Origin: Duganella guangzhouensis
Lineage (GTDB): Bacteria; Pseudomonadota; Gammaproteobacteria; Burkholderiales; Burkholderiaceae_D
Assembly (NCBI RefSeq): GCF_009674535.1
Contig: NZ_WKJK01000006.1
Location: 343,556-407,555, forward strand
Direction of reading: 5' to 3'
Length of the DNA stretch: 64,000 bases
Every line of letters begins with the position of its first letter. The stretch's first letter is position 1. A program made the position numbers and the translations under genes. Positions 21,885 through 34,000 of this stretch are shown one piece after another. The notes below the pieces were generated by a model. That model saw nothing but the letters and a program-made list of their open reading frames with translations. It did not search any database and was not told the DNA's origin.

Positions 21885-22355
21885 ATGATACATACCCGCT
21901 CCCTGCTGCTGTCCATCGCCATCGCCGCCTTCGGTCTGATCGGCGTCGCCCTGTACCTGCAGCACGGGCTGGACATGCTGCCCTGCCCGCTGTGCGTGAT
22001 CCAGCGCTACCTGTTCATCGCCATCGGCGTGTTCGCCCTGATCGGCGCCTACACCAGCAAGCCCAAGGCGCTGGCCGGGGTTGGCCTGCTGGCCGCGCTG
22101 GGCGGCCTGGGCACCGCCGGCAAGCACCTGTGGGTGCTGGCGCATCCGGGCCTGTCGTGCGGCATCGATCCGATGGAGACCTTCCTCAACAAAATCCCCA
22201 CCGCCACCGCGCTGCCCTTCCTGTTCCGCGCCGACGGCCTGTGCGAGGACGCGCTGGCGCCATGGTTCGGCCTGTCGATTCCACAATGGTCGTTCCTGTG
22301 GTTCGGCCTGTTCACGCTGGCGCTGGGCTGGCTGCTGGTGCGCCGCGTACGATGA
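21885..22355 (+). CDS. dsbB: disulfide bond formation protein B
   Basis: A 156-residue four-helix inner-membrane protein that reoxidises DsbA using quinone. The first redox pair is in LPCPLCVIQRY and the second is the Cys pair in LSCGIDP and GLCEDALAPWFG. ATG 21885 follows CCAAGGACTCTGAC. It sits between prfA and prmC, interrupting that conserved pair, and overlaps prmC by four bases (ATGA), so it is translationally coupled to it. Confidence 0.94.
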   Translation: MIHTRSLLLSIAIAAFGLIGVALYLQHGLDMLPCPLCVIQRYLFIAIGVFALIGAYTSKPKALAGVGLLAALGGLGTAGKHLWVLAHPGLSCGIDPMETFLNKIPTATALPFLFRADGLCEDALAPWFGLSIPQWSFLWFGLFTLALGWLLVRRVR

Positions 22356-23194
22356 TCACCACGCTGGATGCGATTCAGGCCGGCGTCACGCTGGCCGCGC
22401 TGCAACGCCAGTCGCTGCTGGACGCGCTGGATAACCGCGTGCTGCTATGCCACGCGCTGCAGCTGAACCGCATCGCCCTGATCACCCAGTCCGAGCGCGC
22501 GCTGAGCGAAGACGAAGCGCAGCGCTTCGCCGCGCTGGTGCAACGCCGCCTGGATGGCGAGCCGATCGCCTACATCGTCGGCCAACGCGAATTTTTCGGC
22601 CTGCCGTTTGAAGTCGGCAGCGCGGTGCTGATACCGCGTCCCGACACCGAACTGCTGGTCGAACTGACGCTGGAACGCCTGCCGCCGCAAGGCCGCGCGC
22701 TCGATATGGGCACCGGCAGCGGCGCCATCGCGGTTGCCGTGGCCCACAGCCGGCCCGACGCCGACGTCACCGCGCTCGACGTCAGCCCCGAGGCGTTGGC
22801 GGTGGCACGCCGCAACGCCGCCGCCAACAACGCCCGCGTCACCTTCCTGCACAGCGACTGGTACGCCGCCATACACGATGCCGCACCGTTCGACATCATC
22901 GCCTCCAACCCACCCTACATCGCCAGCGGCGACCACCACCTGTCCGAAGGCGATTTGCGCTACGAACCGCAAAGCGCGCTGACCGACCACGCCGACGGCC
23001 TGTCGGCGCTGCGCACCATCATCGCCGGCGCGCCGGCCCACCTCAGGCCGCAGGGCTGGTTGCTGATGGAACACGGCTACGATCAAGCGGAACAAGTGCG
23101 CGCGCTGCTGACAGCAGCCGGCTACGCCGAGGTGCAAAGCTGGCGCGACCTGGCCGGCATCGAGCGCGTCACAGGAGGCCGTCTCGCGGCCTGA
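22352..23194 (+). CDS. prmC: peptide chain release factor N5-glutamine methyltransferase
   Basis: A 280-residue class I methyltransferase that methylates the GGQ glutamine of release factors. The SAM motif is ALDMGTGSGAIAVAVA and the catalytic NPPY is in IIASNPPYIASG. The N-terminal five-helix domain precedes these. The ATG at 22352 overlaps the dsbB stop as ATGA. Its 3' end overlaps the convergent kinase-like gene by 26 bases. Confidence 0.95.
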   Translation: MITTLDAIQAGVTLAALQRQSLLDALDNRVLLCHALQLNRIALITQSERALSEDEAQRFAALVQRRLDGEPIAYIVGQREFFGLPFEVGSAVLIPRPDTELLVELTLERLPPQGRALDMGTGSGAIAVAVAHSRPDADVTALDVSPEALAVARRNAAANNARVTFLHSDWYAAIHDAAPFDIIASNPPYIASGDHHLSEGDLRYEPQSALTDHADGLSALRTIIAGAPAHLRPQGWLLMEHGYDQAEQVRALLTAAGYAEVQSWRDLAGIERVTGGRLAA

Positions 23195-24101
23195 TCTGCA
23201 GGCGCCGGCGTAGCGCCGACAGCAGCATGGCCGGCGGCGCCGGCTTGTACAGCACCTCGATGAAATCCTCCGGCCGCGTCGGCGGCAGCAGCGCATGCAG
23301 CAACACCGGCGGCGCTTCCTCGCGCGGCCAGATATCCCACACGCTTTCGTCGGCACACAGGATCAGCGCCGGATCGCGGTCCGCCGGCTCGTACTGCACG
23401 TCGAACTCGGCGCTTTCCAGAATCTCGCTCAGATAGTCCTGCATCGGCTGATGCGGCTCCAGCAGCAGGATGGCGTGACCGGCGCCAAACGGTTCCGGCC
23501 AGTCGAAGTGCGGCGCCGGCGGCATCGCCTCCTCTTCACACGCCAGCGGCATGCTGACCTCGAAGCGCAGCGCGTCGCCGCTCTGCTGCAACTGGCCGCC
23601 CATGGCGCGCACCAGATGCGCCGCCACCATCACGCCGGGCAAGATGCGTTCGTCGGTCAGCGAGGCGGTCACCGCACTCCAGGGGCCGTCCGGCTGGCCG
23701 GCCTGGAACTGCAGCCGCAGCGCCGTGCCGCTGCACCCCGCCTGCAGCGCCAGATGGCCGCCAGAGTGATCGCGCAGGCGCGCCATCACCTGGGTCAGGC
23801 GGCGCGCGTCCAGCAATGCCAGCGCAGGCAGCTCGGCGCTGTCATGCTTCACATGCCGCATCAACGCATGCAGATAAGCCGGCGCCGCCGCCAGCTCGGG
23901 CGGTTGCAGCTCGTAGCGCGCGCATTCCTGCAGGTCGGACAGCCATTCCAGCTGACGCCGCGCCTCGTGCTCCAGCGTGTGCAAATCGATAAAGCCGGTA
24001 CTGGCGCTGGTGGCGATGCGCGCCAGCGGCGCGCGCAGGTCGTGGTTCAGCGCCGCCAGCAGACGGGCGCGGATGCGCTGGGCTTCCACCTTGCTGGTCA
24101 C
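23169..24101 (-). CDS. degenerate hybrid histidine kinase-like protein
   Basis: A 310-residue protein with a HisKA-like dimerisation segment (RLLAALNHDLRAPLARIATSA, His20), a following region in the position of an ATPase domain that lacks clear N, G1 and G2 boxes, and a C-terminal flavodoxin-like region resembling a receiver domain in which no phospho-acceptor Asp pattern is obvious. It may therefore act as an inactive partner or an inhibitor of the adjacent regulator. It starts at a GTG overlapping the regulator stop (GTGA), implying coupled translation. No membrane segments or input domain are present, so it is cytosolic. Confidence 0.72.
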   Translation of the reverse strand: MTSKVEAQRIRARLLAALNHDLRAPLARIATSASTGFIDLHTLEHEARRQLEWLSDLQECARYELQPPELAAAPAYLHALMRHVKHDSAELPALALLDARRLTQVMARLRDHSGGHLALQAGCSGTALRLQFQAGQPDGPWSAVTASLTDERILPGVMVAAHLVRAMGGQLQQSGDALRFEVSMPLACEEEAMPPAPHFDWPEPFGAGHAILLLEPHQPMQDYLSEILESAEFDVQYEPADRDPALILCADESVWDIWPREEAPPVLLHALLPPTRPEDFIEVLYKPAPPAMLLSALRRRLQIRPRDGLL

Positions 24102-24925
24102 GTCGACACGCCCTGGCGGCGCAGCGCCTGACGGTAGGCGGTGGGCGTGCTGTCGGTCTGCTCGCGGAAGGCGGTGGCAAAATTGGCCGCGCTGCGGAAG
24201 CCGGTCTGCTCGGCGATCTGTTGTACGCTCAGGTCGGTGTCGGCCAGCAGTTGCCGGCCGCGCCGGATGCGGGCCTCGCCCAGATAGCCGAACACGGTGC
24301 TGCCGACATGGTGGCGAAACGCCGCCGACAACCGTTTTTCATAGGTGCCGAGCGCGCGCGCGATGCCGGCCAGCGTCAGCGCCGTGGCCAGGTTGTCATC
24401 GATCAGGCGCATCGCCGCTTGCGCCAGCACTTCCTCGGGGTCGTGCTGGGACGTCGTGGCCGGCGGCGTCAGCGCACTGCGGGTGGCGGCGGCGCGGCGC
24501 AGCCCGGCCAGCTCCAGGTGGATCCGCACCCGCGCGAACACTTCGGCCGGATGATAGGGCTTGGCGACAAAATCGACCCCGCCCATGGCCAGCCCGGCCA
24601 CGCGCTCGTCCGGTTCGTCCAGCGCGCTGAGGAAGATCACCGGGATGTTGCGGGTGGCCGGATCGGCCTTCAACAGCCGGCAGGCGGCAAAACCGTCCAC
24701 GCCCGGCATGCAGACGTCGAGCAGGATCAGGTCCGGCGGCGCCGCCAGTGCCGCCTGATAGCCTTCCATGCCGTCGCTGGCGACGCGCACGTGGTACAGC
24801 TGGCGTCGCAGCAAATCGGTCAGAAAGCGCAATTCCTCCCGTTCGTCGTCGACGATCAGGATTCCCGGCCTGGCTTGTTCGATTGTCGGCAAGGCGAGTA
24901 TGGCGCACCCCCGTTTGAAGAACAT
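24098..24925 (-). CDS. response regulator with AraC-type output domain
   Basis: A 275-residue protein: receiver domain (about 20-140) with acidic pair DDE, phospho-acceptor Asp in LILLDVCMPGVDGF and Lys in VAKPYHPAEV, then an AraC/XylS double HTH (about 175-270) with IAEQTGFRSAANFATAFREQTDSTPTAYR. The combination is uncommon but known. The ATG at 24925 is chosen; an upstream TTG start is less likely. It is the first gene of a two-gene unit with the kinase-like gene. The target genes are unknown; the giant surface-protein gene ends about 90 bases upstream on the same strand. Confidence 0.85.
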   Translation of the reverse strand: MFFKRGCAILALPTIEQARPGILIVDDEREELRFLTDLLRRQLYHVRVASDGMEGYQAALAAPPDLILLDVCMPGVDGFAACRLLKADPATRNIPVIFLSALDEPDERVAGLAMGGVDFVAKPYHPAEVFARVRIHLELAGLRRAAATRSALTPPATTSQHDPEEVLAQAAMRLIDDNLATALTLAGIARALGTYEKRLSAAFRHHVGSTVFGYLGEARIRRGRQLLADTDLSVQQIAEQTGFRSAANFATAFREQTDSTPTAYRQALRRQGVST

Positions 24926-25011
24926 CGCCCGCCGATTATGCAACGGTTTTGCCGGCAAGTGTCCAGTCCGCCTTGCAACAAAAGCGTTTTCACCGCCGTC
25001 AGAATAGCATG

Positions 25012-28000
25012 CTACAAGCCACCGATCAAACTCATGTTGCCGCTGGCAAACTGGGTGCCAACCAGGGTGGCGTCGTGCGCCAGCGCATTGACCAGGTCGG
25101 CCCGGCTATGGCTGTCCAGATAGGTATCCCATTGCGCCAGCGTGGTGGCGTCGGCGTCGTGCTGGGTGGCATTCTGGTACAGCGCGTTGATGAAGGTCTG
25201 GTCGTCCTGGGTACCATAGCGTTGGATGAACTCGACCGACTCGATGAAGCCGGCCGCCAGCGAGCTGTCGGTGCGGCCGCTGTCGACCCAGCTGAGGAAG
25301 CCGGCGAAATCGCCGGCACGGCCCAGCGTCAGGTGGTACAGCATGCCGATGTCCTGCAGCGTGCTGGCGGCGGTCTGGGTGAAGCTCAGGTCCAGGGTGC
25401 CGTCGCTGAACTCGCCCAGCTCGATCTGGCGGATGGTGTCCAGCGCGCCATCGGCATCGCCGATCTTGACCTCGCCGGCGCTGCCCAGCGCCAGGCTGTA
25501 GGCCGCCGCCGCGCCGCTGTAGACCACGGTGTCGGTGCCATCGCCGCCGACCAGCAGGTCGGAGCCGGCGCCGCCCTCCAGGCGGTCGTCGCCCGAGCCC
25601 AGCAGCCAGCCCTGTTCCTGCGTCACCAGCTCCCCGCCCAGCGGCGCGCCGGAATCGGTGATGTAGAGCGCGCGGTGGGCGTCGCTGGTGGCGATCTCGA
25701 CAAACACGCTGGCGCGCGCCGACAGCGAATCCGAGGCCGCCGTCAGCGTCGCCAGATACGGCGCCAGCGCGGCCTCGGTGGGCGTCACGCCCAGGCTGTT
25801 TTGCAGCAGCGTGGCCACATAGTCGTGCGCGCTCAGCTTCATGACGCTGTTGCTGGCCTCGACCGAGGTCAGCATGTTTTCAGCCTGCACCTGCAAGCTC
25901 GACTCGTGCTGCGACCAGGTGTTCAGGCCCGGCAGGTCAGGCACGCGGTCGAACACGGTGTGATACATCAGCGACAGGTTTTCCAGCCAGGTGGCCTTGC
26001 CTTCGACAAAGGTCAGCAGCGCCTGGCTAGCGTCCAGCTCGGCCGCCGTCACCGTCTCGGTGACCGTGCTGCCGGCCAGCGCGATCTGATGCGTGGCCAC
26101 CACCTTGCCATCCTTCAGGTAGAACTGCCACTGGCCGCTGTCGCTGCGGCCGCCCTGCAGCACGTCATTGCCGGCACCGCCCACCAGGTGATCGTCGCCG
26201 GCGCCACCGGCCAGGCTATCGTCGCCATCGCCGCCATCCAGATAATCATTGCCGGCGGCGGTGCCGAGGATATCGTTGCCGCCATTGCCGTACAGCGTAT
26301 CGTTGTCGGCGCCGGTGCTCAGCCAGATGCGCTGCGCCTCGCCATCGCCGATGAAGAAGTTCTGACCGGCGCCGCCCTGCACATTGGCGGCGCCGATGAT
26401 GGCGGCAAAGTGCACATCGTCCAGCTGTAGGCCGATATTGCTCGGCAGCGAGCGCGCGTCGACCACCAGCGCGATCGCGGTGTTGTCCAGCAGCGCGGCG
26501 GCGGCCTGCGCGTTGCCGGCGCTGGCCGTGGCCACCGCGTCGGCGCCATTGACGATCACCACGGCGTCGGCGGCGCCACTGGTGGCGCTCATGGTCAGCG
26601 TGGCGTGCTGCAACTGCACCGACGGGTCGAGGCTGTCCAGGAAGGCTTGCGCCTGCGCCTCCATCGCGGCCCGGGTGGCCTGGCCAGCGGTGGTGTGGTC
26701 GTCGATGCGGCCGATCAGGTCGAGCTCGGCCAGCGCCCCGCTCAGCAGCGAGGACGGGCCGGAGGCGGCAAAGCCGACCCCGATCGGTACGCTGACCACC
26801 AGGCTGGTGGCCGGTGCCGTGCCGTTGGCGCCGAGGCCAAGTGGAATGTCGGCCAGGTTGGCGTGGGTGGTGGTGCTGTCTTCCGGCCGGCTGGACGTGA
26901 TGTTGGGCACGGTCACGGTGCGGGTGGCCAGGCCGGTGCGGCTGTCGGTGCCGGTCAGCGTGGTGATTTCCACCCCGTCCACGGTGGAGGTGGTGCCCGA
27001 CGGGGTGGTCGGCGGCGCGTTGGTGTTGACCGGCACGATCAGCAGCCCGCCGGCATTGCCGTTGCCGGCGACGTCATTGAACACGCTGCCGCCGACATTG
27101 ATCACGATCGGCGTGGTGCTGTTGGCCGGCGGCGTGATGGTGACGTGGTAAGTGGTGCCGCTGCCGTTGAAGCCGCTGATGGTGCCGCCGGTGACGAACA
27201 GGTCGGCCTGGGTCAGCAGACCCGGCTCGCTCAGCGTCAGCGTCACCACCACGCTGCCGCCCTGGGTCACGCGCGGCGTGCTGCCGCTCAGCGTGACGGT
27301 CGGGGCGTCGGTGTCGATGGTGTAATTGGCGGAATAGGCGGTGCTGAAGTTGCCGGCGGCATCGATCACGCGCACCTGCAGCGTGCCGCTGCCGGACAGC
27401 GTCTTGGTGACGCTCCAGCGGGTATCGCCGATCGCGGTGGTCACGGTTTCCCAGGTGACACCGCCGTCATACGAAATCTGCACCGCGTCGCCGGCCACCA
27501 GCGCCGTGCTCAGGTCGCCTTGCAGGGTTTGTTGCGGCTCGTTGGTGATCAGATCGCCGTCGGTGCCGCTATCGGTAAAGAAAGTCAGGCCGCCGGCGCT
27601 GGCGCTCGGCGCCACCGTGTCGATCTGCAAACCAGGGATGCTGCCGGCGCCGCCGGCATTGCCGGCCGCGTCGGCGTAGGCGCCGCCCACCGCGATGGTG
27701 GCGCTGCCGCTCGCCACCCCGGTCGAGGGCGTGAACAGCGCCGTGTAAACCTTGGGATCGCTGGTCGCCGTCACCGCGCTCAGCGTGCCGCCGCCGACCG
27801 TGATGTCGGCGTTGCTGAAGCCCACCGGCGGTTCCGAGAAGGTGAAGGTGATGACGGCCGGCGTGACGCCATTGGCGGTGCCGACATTGCTGGTGATGGT
27901 CACCGTCGGCGTCGACTGATCCAGCGCATACGCGCTCGCGCTCTCGGCGCTGTGATTGCCAGCGGCATCGATCACGCGCACGCGCAGCACGCCGCTGCCG

Positions 28001-31000
28001 GTCAGCACCGTGTCATAGCTCCAGCTGGTGCCGCTGACGATGGCGTAGTCCCAGTTGGCGCCATCGTCCAGCGACACTTGCACCCGCTCGCCAGTGGCCA
28101 GCGGCAAGCTCAGATTGCCGCTGACGGTTTGCGAGGCCACCGAGGTAATCAAATCGGTGCCGCTGCTGCCGGTATCGTGCAGGAAGGTCGGGGTGCCGCT
28201 GGCGGTCGCCAATGGCGCCAGCGTGTCCAGGCTGATGCCGGACACCGAGCCGCCCAGGCCGCCGTTGCCGGCGAGGTCGCTGTAGACATTCGGCGCCACC
28301 GTGACGCTGGCGGTGCCGGCCGCGGTGCCCGAGGTGGGCGTGAACACGGCGGTGTACACCAGCGGATTGGCGGTGGCGGTGAAGCCGCTCAGCGTGCCGC
28401 CGGTGACGGTGACGTCGCCGGCCGCGAAGCCCTGCGGCGCCTCGCTGAAGGTGAAGGTGATCAGCGCGGTATCGCCGGCTTTCAGGCTGGCCAGGCTGCT
28501 GCTGATCAGCAGCGATGGCGGCGTCGAGTCAACCGTCAGCGTCGGGCCGCTGGCCGCCGTTCCCAGGTTGCCGGCCAGGTCGCTGTAGGTGCCGGCCAGC
28601 ACCGACACCCCGAACGCGCCGCCCCAGTTCAGCACCGGCGTGAAGCTGGCGGTGTAGACCAGCGGGTTGGCGGTGGCGCTGAAATTACTGATGGTCAGGC
28701 CGCTGGCGACGATGTCGCCGGCGGTGAAGAACTGCGGCGCCTCGGTAAAGGTAAAGGTCAGCGTGCCGGTGTCGCCGTACTTCAGGGTGGCGACGTTGGC
28801 ACTGACGGTCATGCCCGGCGCCGTGGTATCCAGCACATAGGCCGACGAGGTGGCGGCGCCGTGGTTGCCGGAGGCATCGGTCACGCGCACCTGCAGCACC
28901 CCGCTGCCGGTCAGCGTCACCGTGCCCGGCAGGTTCCACAGCGCGCTGCCAACCGCCGAGGTGGCGGTGCTCCAGGTGGCGCCATTGTCGAGCGAAACCT
29001 CGACCGATTCGCCGCTTTGCAGCACGGTGCTGAGCACGCCGCTGATGTCCTGCTGGTTATTGTTGGTCACCAGGTCAAGCAGGTTGCTGCCGTTGTCGTT
29101 GGAGAAGATCACCGTGCCGCCGGTGGTGGTCGGCGCCAGCGTGCTGTAGGCGATGCCGGACAGCGTGGTGAGCGCGCCGGCGTTGCCGGCGCCATCCAGG
29201 AAGCTGCCGGCCGCGACGCTGATCGACGCCGTGCCGGACGCCTGCCCCGGCGTCGGCGTGAACAGCGCGGTGTACACCAGCGGATTGGCGGTCAGGCCGA
29301 AGCCGCTCAGGGTGCCGCCGCTGACGCTGATGTCGCCCAGCGTGAAGCCGATCGGCAGCTCGCTGAAACTGAAGGTGATGACGGCCGATTCGCCGATTTT
29401 CAGGCTGGTCGAGCTGCTGCTGATGTTCAGCACCGGCGGCGCGGTATCGATGCTGATCAGCGGCGAGCTGACGGCGGCGCCGGCGTTGCCGGCCAGGTCG
29501 GTGTACATGCCGGCCGCCAGCGTCACCCCGCTGCCGGCGCCGCCGGCCAGGCCGGCGGTCGGCGTCAGCACGGCGGTGTAGACCAGCGGATTGGCGGTGA
29601 CGCCAAACGCGCTCAAATTGCCGTTGATGGCCACCAGATCGCCCACCGTGAAGTTGCTCGGCGCCTCGCTGAAGGTGAAGGTCAGCAGCGCCGTTTCGCC
29701 CGCCTTGAGCGCGCTGGCGCTGCTGGTGATGGTCATGGTCGGCGCCACCAGATCCAGCACGTAGCCGGCCGAGAACGCCGGTCCGCTGTTGCCGGCGGTG
29801 TCGACCACGCGCACCTGCAGCGTGCCGCTGCCGGTCAGCGACTGCGGCGTCAGCGCCCAGCTGCCGGGGCCGGTGCTCACCGCGTTCAGCCAGCTGACGC
29901 CATTGTTCAACGATACCTGCACCTGCTCGCCCGCCACCAGCGACGTATTCAGCGTGCCGGTGATGATTTGCGCGGTGGCGTTGGTTACCAGGTCGGTGAA
30001 ACTGCCGCCATTGTCGGCCGAGAAGCTGACCGCCACCGCCGCCGTGGTCGGCGCCAGCGTATCGACCGCGATCGGCGCGCTGCTGACCGAGGCGCCGTTG
30101 TTGCCGGCGGCGTCCGCGTACACGCTGCCGGCCACGCTGATGACGGCATTGGCGGCGGCGGTGCCGGTGGTCGGCGTGAAGGTGGCGGTGTACACCAGCG
30201 GATTGGCGGTGGCGCTCAGGGCGCTGAGGGTGCCATTGCTGGCGCCGATGTCGCCCAGCGCGAACGCCGACGGCGCGTCGCTGAAGGTAAAGGTGATGGT
30301 GGCGGTCTCGCCGATCTTGAGCGCGCTGGCGCTGCTGCTGATCGACAGCGTCGGCGCCAGCGTATCGACGCTGATCGTCGGCGAGCTGCCGCCGCCGCCG
30401 GCATTGCCGGCGATGTCGGTGTAGAGGCTGTTCCCCAGCGTGACGCTGGCGTTGCCATTCAGGCCCGGGGTCGGCGTCAGCACCACCGTGTACACCTGCG
30501 GATTGGCGGTGGCGGTGAAGCCGCTCAGCGTGCCGCCGCTGGCGATCAGGTCGCCGACGGTGAAGCCGCTCACCGCTTCGCTGAAGGTGAAGGTGATGAT
30601 GGCGCTCTGGCCAGCCTTGAGGGTGGCGCTGTCGCTGCTGACGCTGACCGTCGGCGCCGTGTTGTCCAGCACATAGTTGGTGGTGATCACGGCGCCATGG
30701 TTGCCGTTGCTGTCGCTGACGCGCACCTGCACCGTGCCGGTACCGGTCAGCGTCTGGCCGGACAAGCTCCAGCCGATGCCGCCCACGATGCTGGTGGCGG
30801 TCTGCCAGGTGGTGCCGTTATTCAGCGAAACCTCGACCACGTCGCCGGCCGCCAGCACACCGCCGGACAGCGTGCCGCTGATGATTTGCCCAGGGGTCTT
30901 GGTAATCAGGTCGGTGCCGCTGCTGCCGGTGTCGGCCGAGAACGTCACGCTGCCATTGGCCAGCACCGGCGCCAGCGTATCGATGCTGATGCCGGGCGAG

Positions 31001-34000
31001 TTGCCGACGCCGCCGCCGTTGCCGGCCAGGTCGGCATACGCGCCGGCCGCGACACTGATCACCGCCGTGTTGCCGGCCAGGTTGGCGGCCGGCGTGAACA
31101 GCGCGGTGTACACCAGCGGGTTGGCGGTTTGCACCAGGTTGCTGACGGTGCCATAGGTGGCGCTGACATCGCCCAGCGTGAACAGCGCCGGCTCCTCGCT
31201 GAAGGTAAAGGTGATGGTGGCCGTGCCGCTGCTATTGAGCGCACTGGCGCTGCTGCTGATGCTCAGCGTCGGCGCCAGCGTGTCGATGCTGATCGCCGTC
31301 ATGCTGCCGCCGACGCCGGGATTGCCCTGGCCATCGCTGAAGCTGCCGTTGGCGATGCTGATGGTGCCGCTGCCGCTGGCCACGCCATTGTAGGCGGTGA
31401 ACACCGCCGTGTAGATCAAGGGATCGGCGGTGGCGGCGAAACTGCTCAGCAGGCCGCCGCTGACCGCCACATTGCCCAGCGCGAAGCCGACCGGCGAGCT
31501 GCTGAACTTGAAGGTGATGTTGGCGGTGTCGCCGGCCTTGAGCGCGCTGACATCGCTGAAGATGGCCACGCCCGGTGCCACCGTCGAGTAACTGATGCCG
31601 GGCGCGGCCGCGCCCAGGCCGTTGTTGGCGGCCAGGTCGGTGTAAGCGCCGGCCGTGACCGAAATCGCGCCGACACCGGCGCTCTGCCCGGCCACCGGCG
31701 TGAACAGCGCGGTGTACACCAGCGGATTGGCGGTGACGGTAAACCCGCTCAGCGTGCCGCCGGTGACGTTGATGCTGCTGGCCGTGAAGGCGATCGGCGC
31801 CTCGCTGAAGGTGAAGGTGATCAGCGGCGTGTCGGCGCTGTTCAGCGCCAGCTTGCTGGAGCTGATCACCAGCGATGGCGCGCTCTGGTCCAGCGTATAG
31901 GCGGCGCTGTACGGCGTGCCATGGTTGCCGGCGGCGTCGCTGACCCGCACCTGCACGCTGTGGCCGCTGCCGGTGGTCAGCGTTTGCCCGGCCAGCGACC
32001 AGTTGCCGCTGCCGGTGCTGCTGCTGGCGGTGATCCAGCTACTGCCGTTGTTGAGCGAGACTTCCACCGTCTCGCCGGCCTGCAGGTTGGCGTTGAGGGT
32101 GCCGCTGATGGTCTGGCCGGCGACGTTGGTCACCAGGTCGGCGGCGCCGCTGTCGTTGGAGAACACCACGCTGGCGCCGCTGTTGGTGGGCGCCTGGGTG
32201 TCGACCGCGATGGTGCCCGAGCTGCCGCCGTTGCCGGCGTTGCCGGCCTTGTCGGTGTAGCTGCCGGACGTCACCGCGACGGCGTCGTTGACGCCGTTGA
32301 CACCGGGGTTCGGCGTGTAGGTCGCGGTGTAGACCAACGGGTTGGCGGTTTGTACCAGATTGCTCAGCACGCCGCTGCCGGCAGTGATGTCGTTCAGATC
32401 GAAGCCGTTGGGCGCTTCGCTGAAGGTAAACGTGATGGTGGCGGTGTCGCCGGCCTTGAGCGCGCTGGCGTTGCTGGCGATGCTGACGCTCGGTGGCGTG
32501 GTGTCCAGCACATAGCTGAACGAGGCGCTGGGGCCGTGATTGCCGGCGGCGTCGGTGACGCGCACTTTCAGCGTATCGCTGCCGCTCAGGGTCTGTCCGG
32601 TCAGGGTCCAGGCGCTGCCGGCGCCGCTGGCGCTGGTCCAGGTGACACCGTTGTCCAGCGAGACTTCCACCGTCTCACCGGCGCCCAGCGCGCTGGCCAG
32701 GGTGCCGGTGATGGTCTGGCTATTGTCATTGGTCACCAGGTCGCTGGCGCTGGTGCCGCTGTCGGACGAGAACACCACCGTGCTGGCGACTGCCGTCGGC
32801 GCCTGGGTATCGATGCTGATCGGTGGCGTCAGCACGCCGGTATTGCTGTTGCCGGCGGCGTCGGCGAACGCGCCGCTGGCGATGGTGATGCTGGCATTGA
32901 CGTTCTGAATGCCGGCGGTGGGCGTAAAGGTGGCGGTGTACACCAGTGGATTGCCGCTGGTGGCCACGAGTCCGCTCAGCGTGCCGCCGGTGGTGACCAC
33001 GTCGCTGGCGGTGAAGCCGGTCGGCGCCTCGCTGAAGGTGAAGGTGACGATGGCGGTCTCGCCGGCCTTGACGGCGCTCACATTGCTGGTGATCGCCACC
33101 GTCGGCGCCAGCGTGTCGATGCTGATCGCGGGCGCGCTGGCGCCGGTGCCGGCGTTGCCGAAGGCGTCGGTATAGCTGCCGGTGCCGACGCTGATCGCGG
33201 CCGCACCGGAGCCCAGGTTGGTGTCCGGTGTGAACAGCGCGGTGTACACCAGCGGATTGGCGGTGACGGTAAAGCCGCTCAGCGTGCCGTTGCTGTAGTT
33301 GATGTCGCTGGCGGTGAAGCCGGTCGGCGGCGAGGTGAAGGTGAAGGTCAGGGTGGCGGTCTCGCCGGCCTTGAGCGCGGTGTCGTTGCTGGTGATGATC
33401 AGCGACGGCACCGTGGTGTTGATGACGATCGGCGTGGTGGCGCTGGCCTGGCCGTTGTTGCCGGCGGCGTCGATGTAGCCGCCAGCCTTGACCTGCACCG
33501 TGGCGGTCACGCCGGACTGATTGCTGGTCGGCGTGAACGTCGCGGTGTAGACCAGCGGATCGACGGTGGCGGTCAGCCCGCTGACCGTGCCGCCGCTGAC
33601 CGTCAGCGACGACACGGTGAAGTTGGACGGCGCCTCGCTGAAGCTGAAGGTCAGGGTGGCGCTCTGGCCGGCCTTGAGCGCGGCCAGGTCGCTGCTCACG
33701 GTCGCGGTTGGCGCCGTGGTATCCAGCACATAGGCGGCGCTCCAGGCCGCGCCGTGATTGCCGGCGGCGTCGTTGACGCGCACCTGCAAGGTATCGCTGC
33801 CACTCAGCGTGCGGCCGCTCAGAGTCCAGTTGGTACTGCCGGTGCTGGCGCTGGCGTTGACCCAGGTGTTGCCGTTGTCCAGTGAAACCTGCACCGTTTC
33901 GCCCGATACCAGCGCCGCGCTCAGCGTGCCGCTGACGGTTTGCGCCGCAGTCTTGGTGATCAGGTCCGAGCTGCTGATGCCGGTATCGGCCGAGAAGCTG

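Noticed and set aside
26605..33885. A 2426-codon open frame on the plus strand, and others at 33940-37977 and 24949-26430
   Set aside because: They are antisense to the giant Ig-repeat gene. The GC-rich repetitive codons leave the antisense frame free of stops. The translations are low-complexity Arg/Gly/Ala-rich and have no domain sense.
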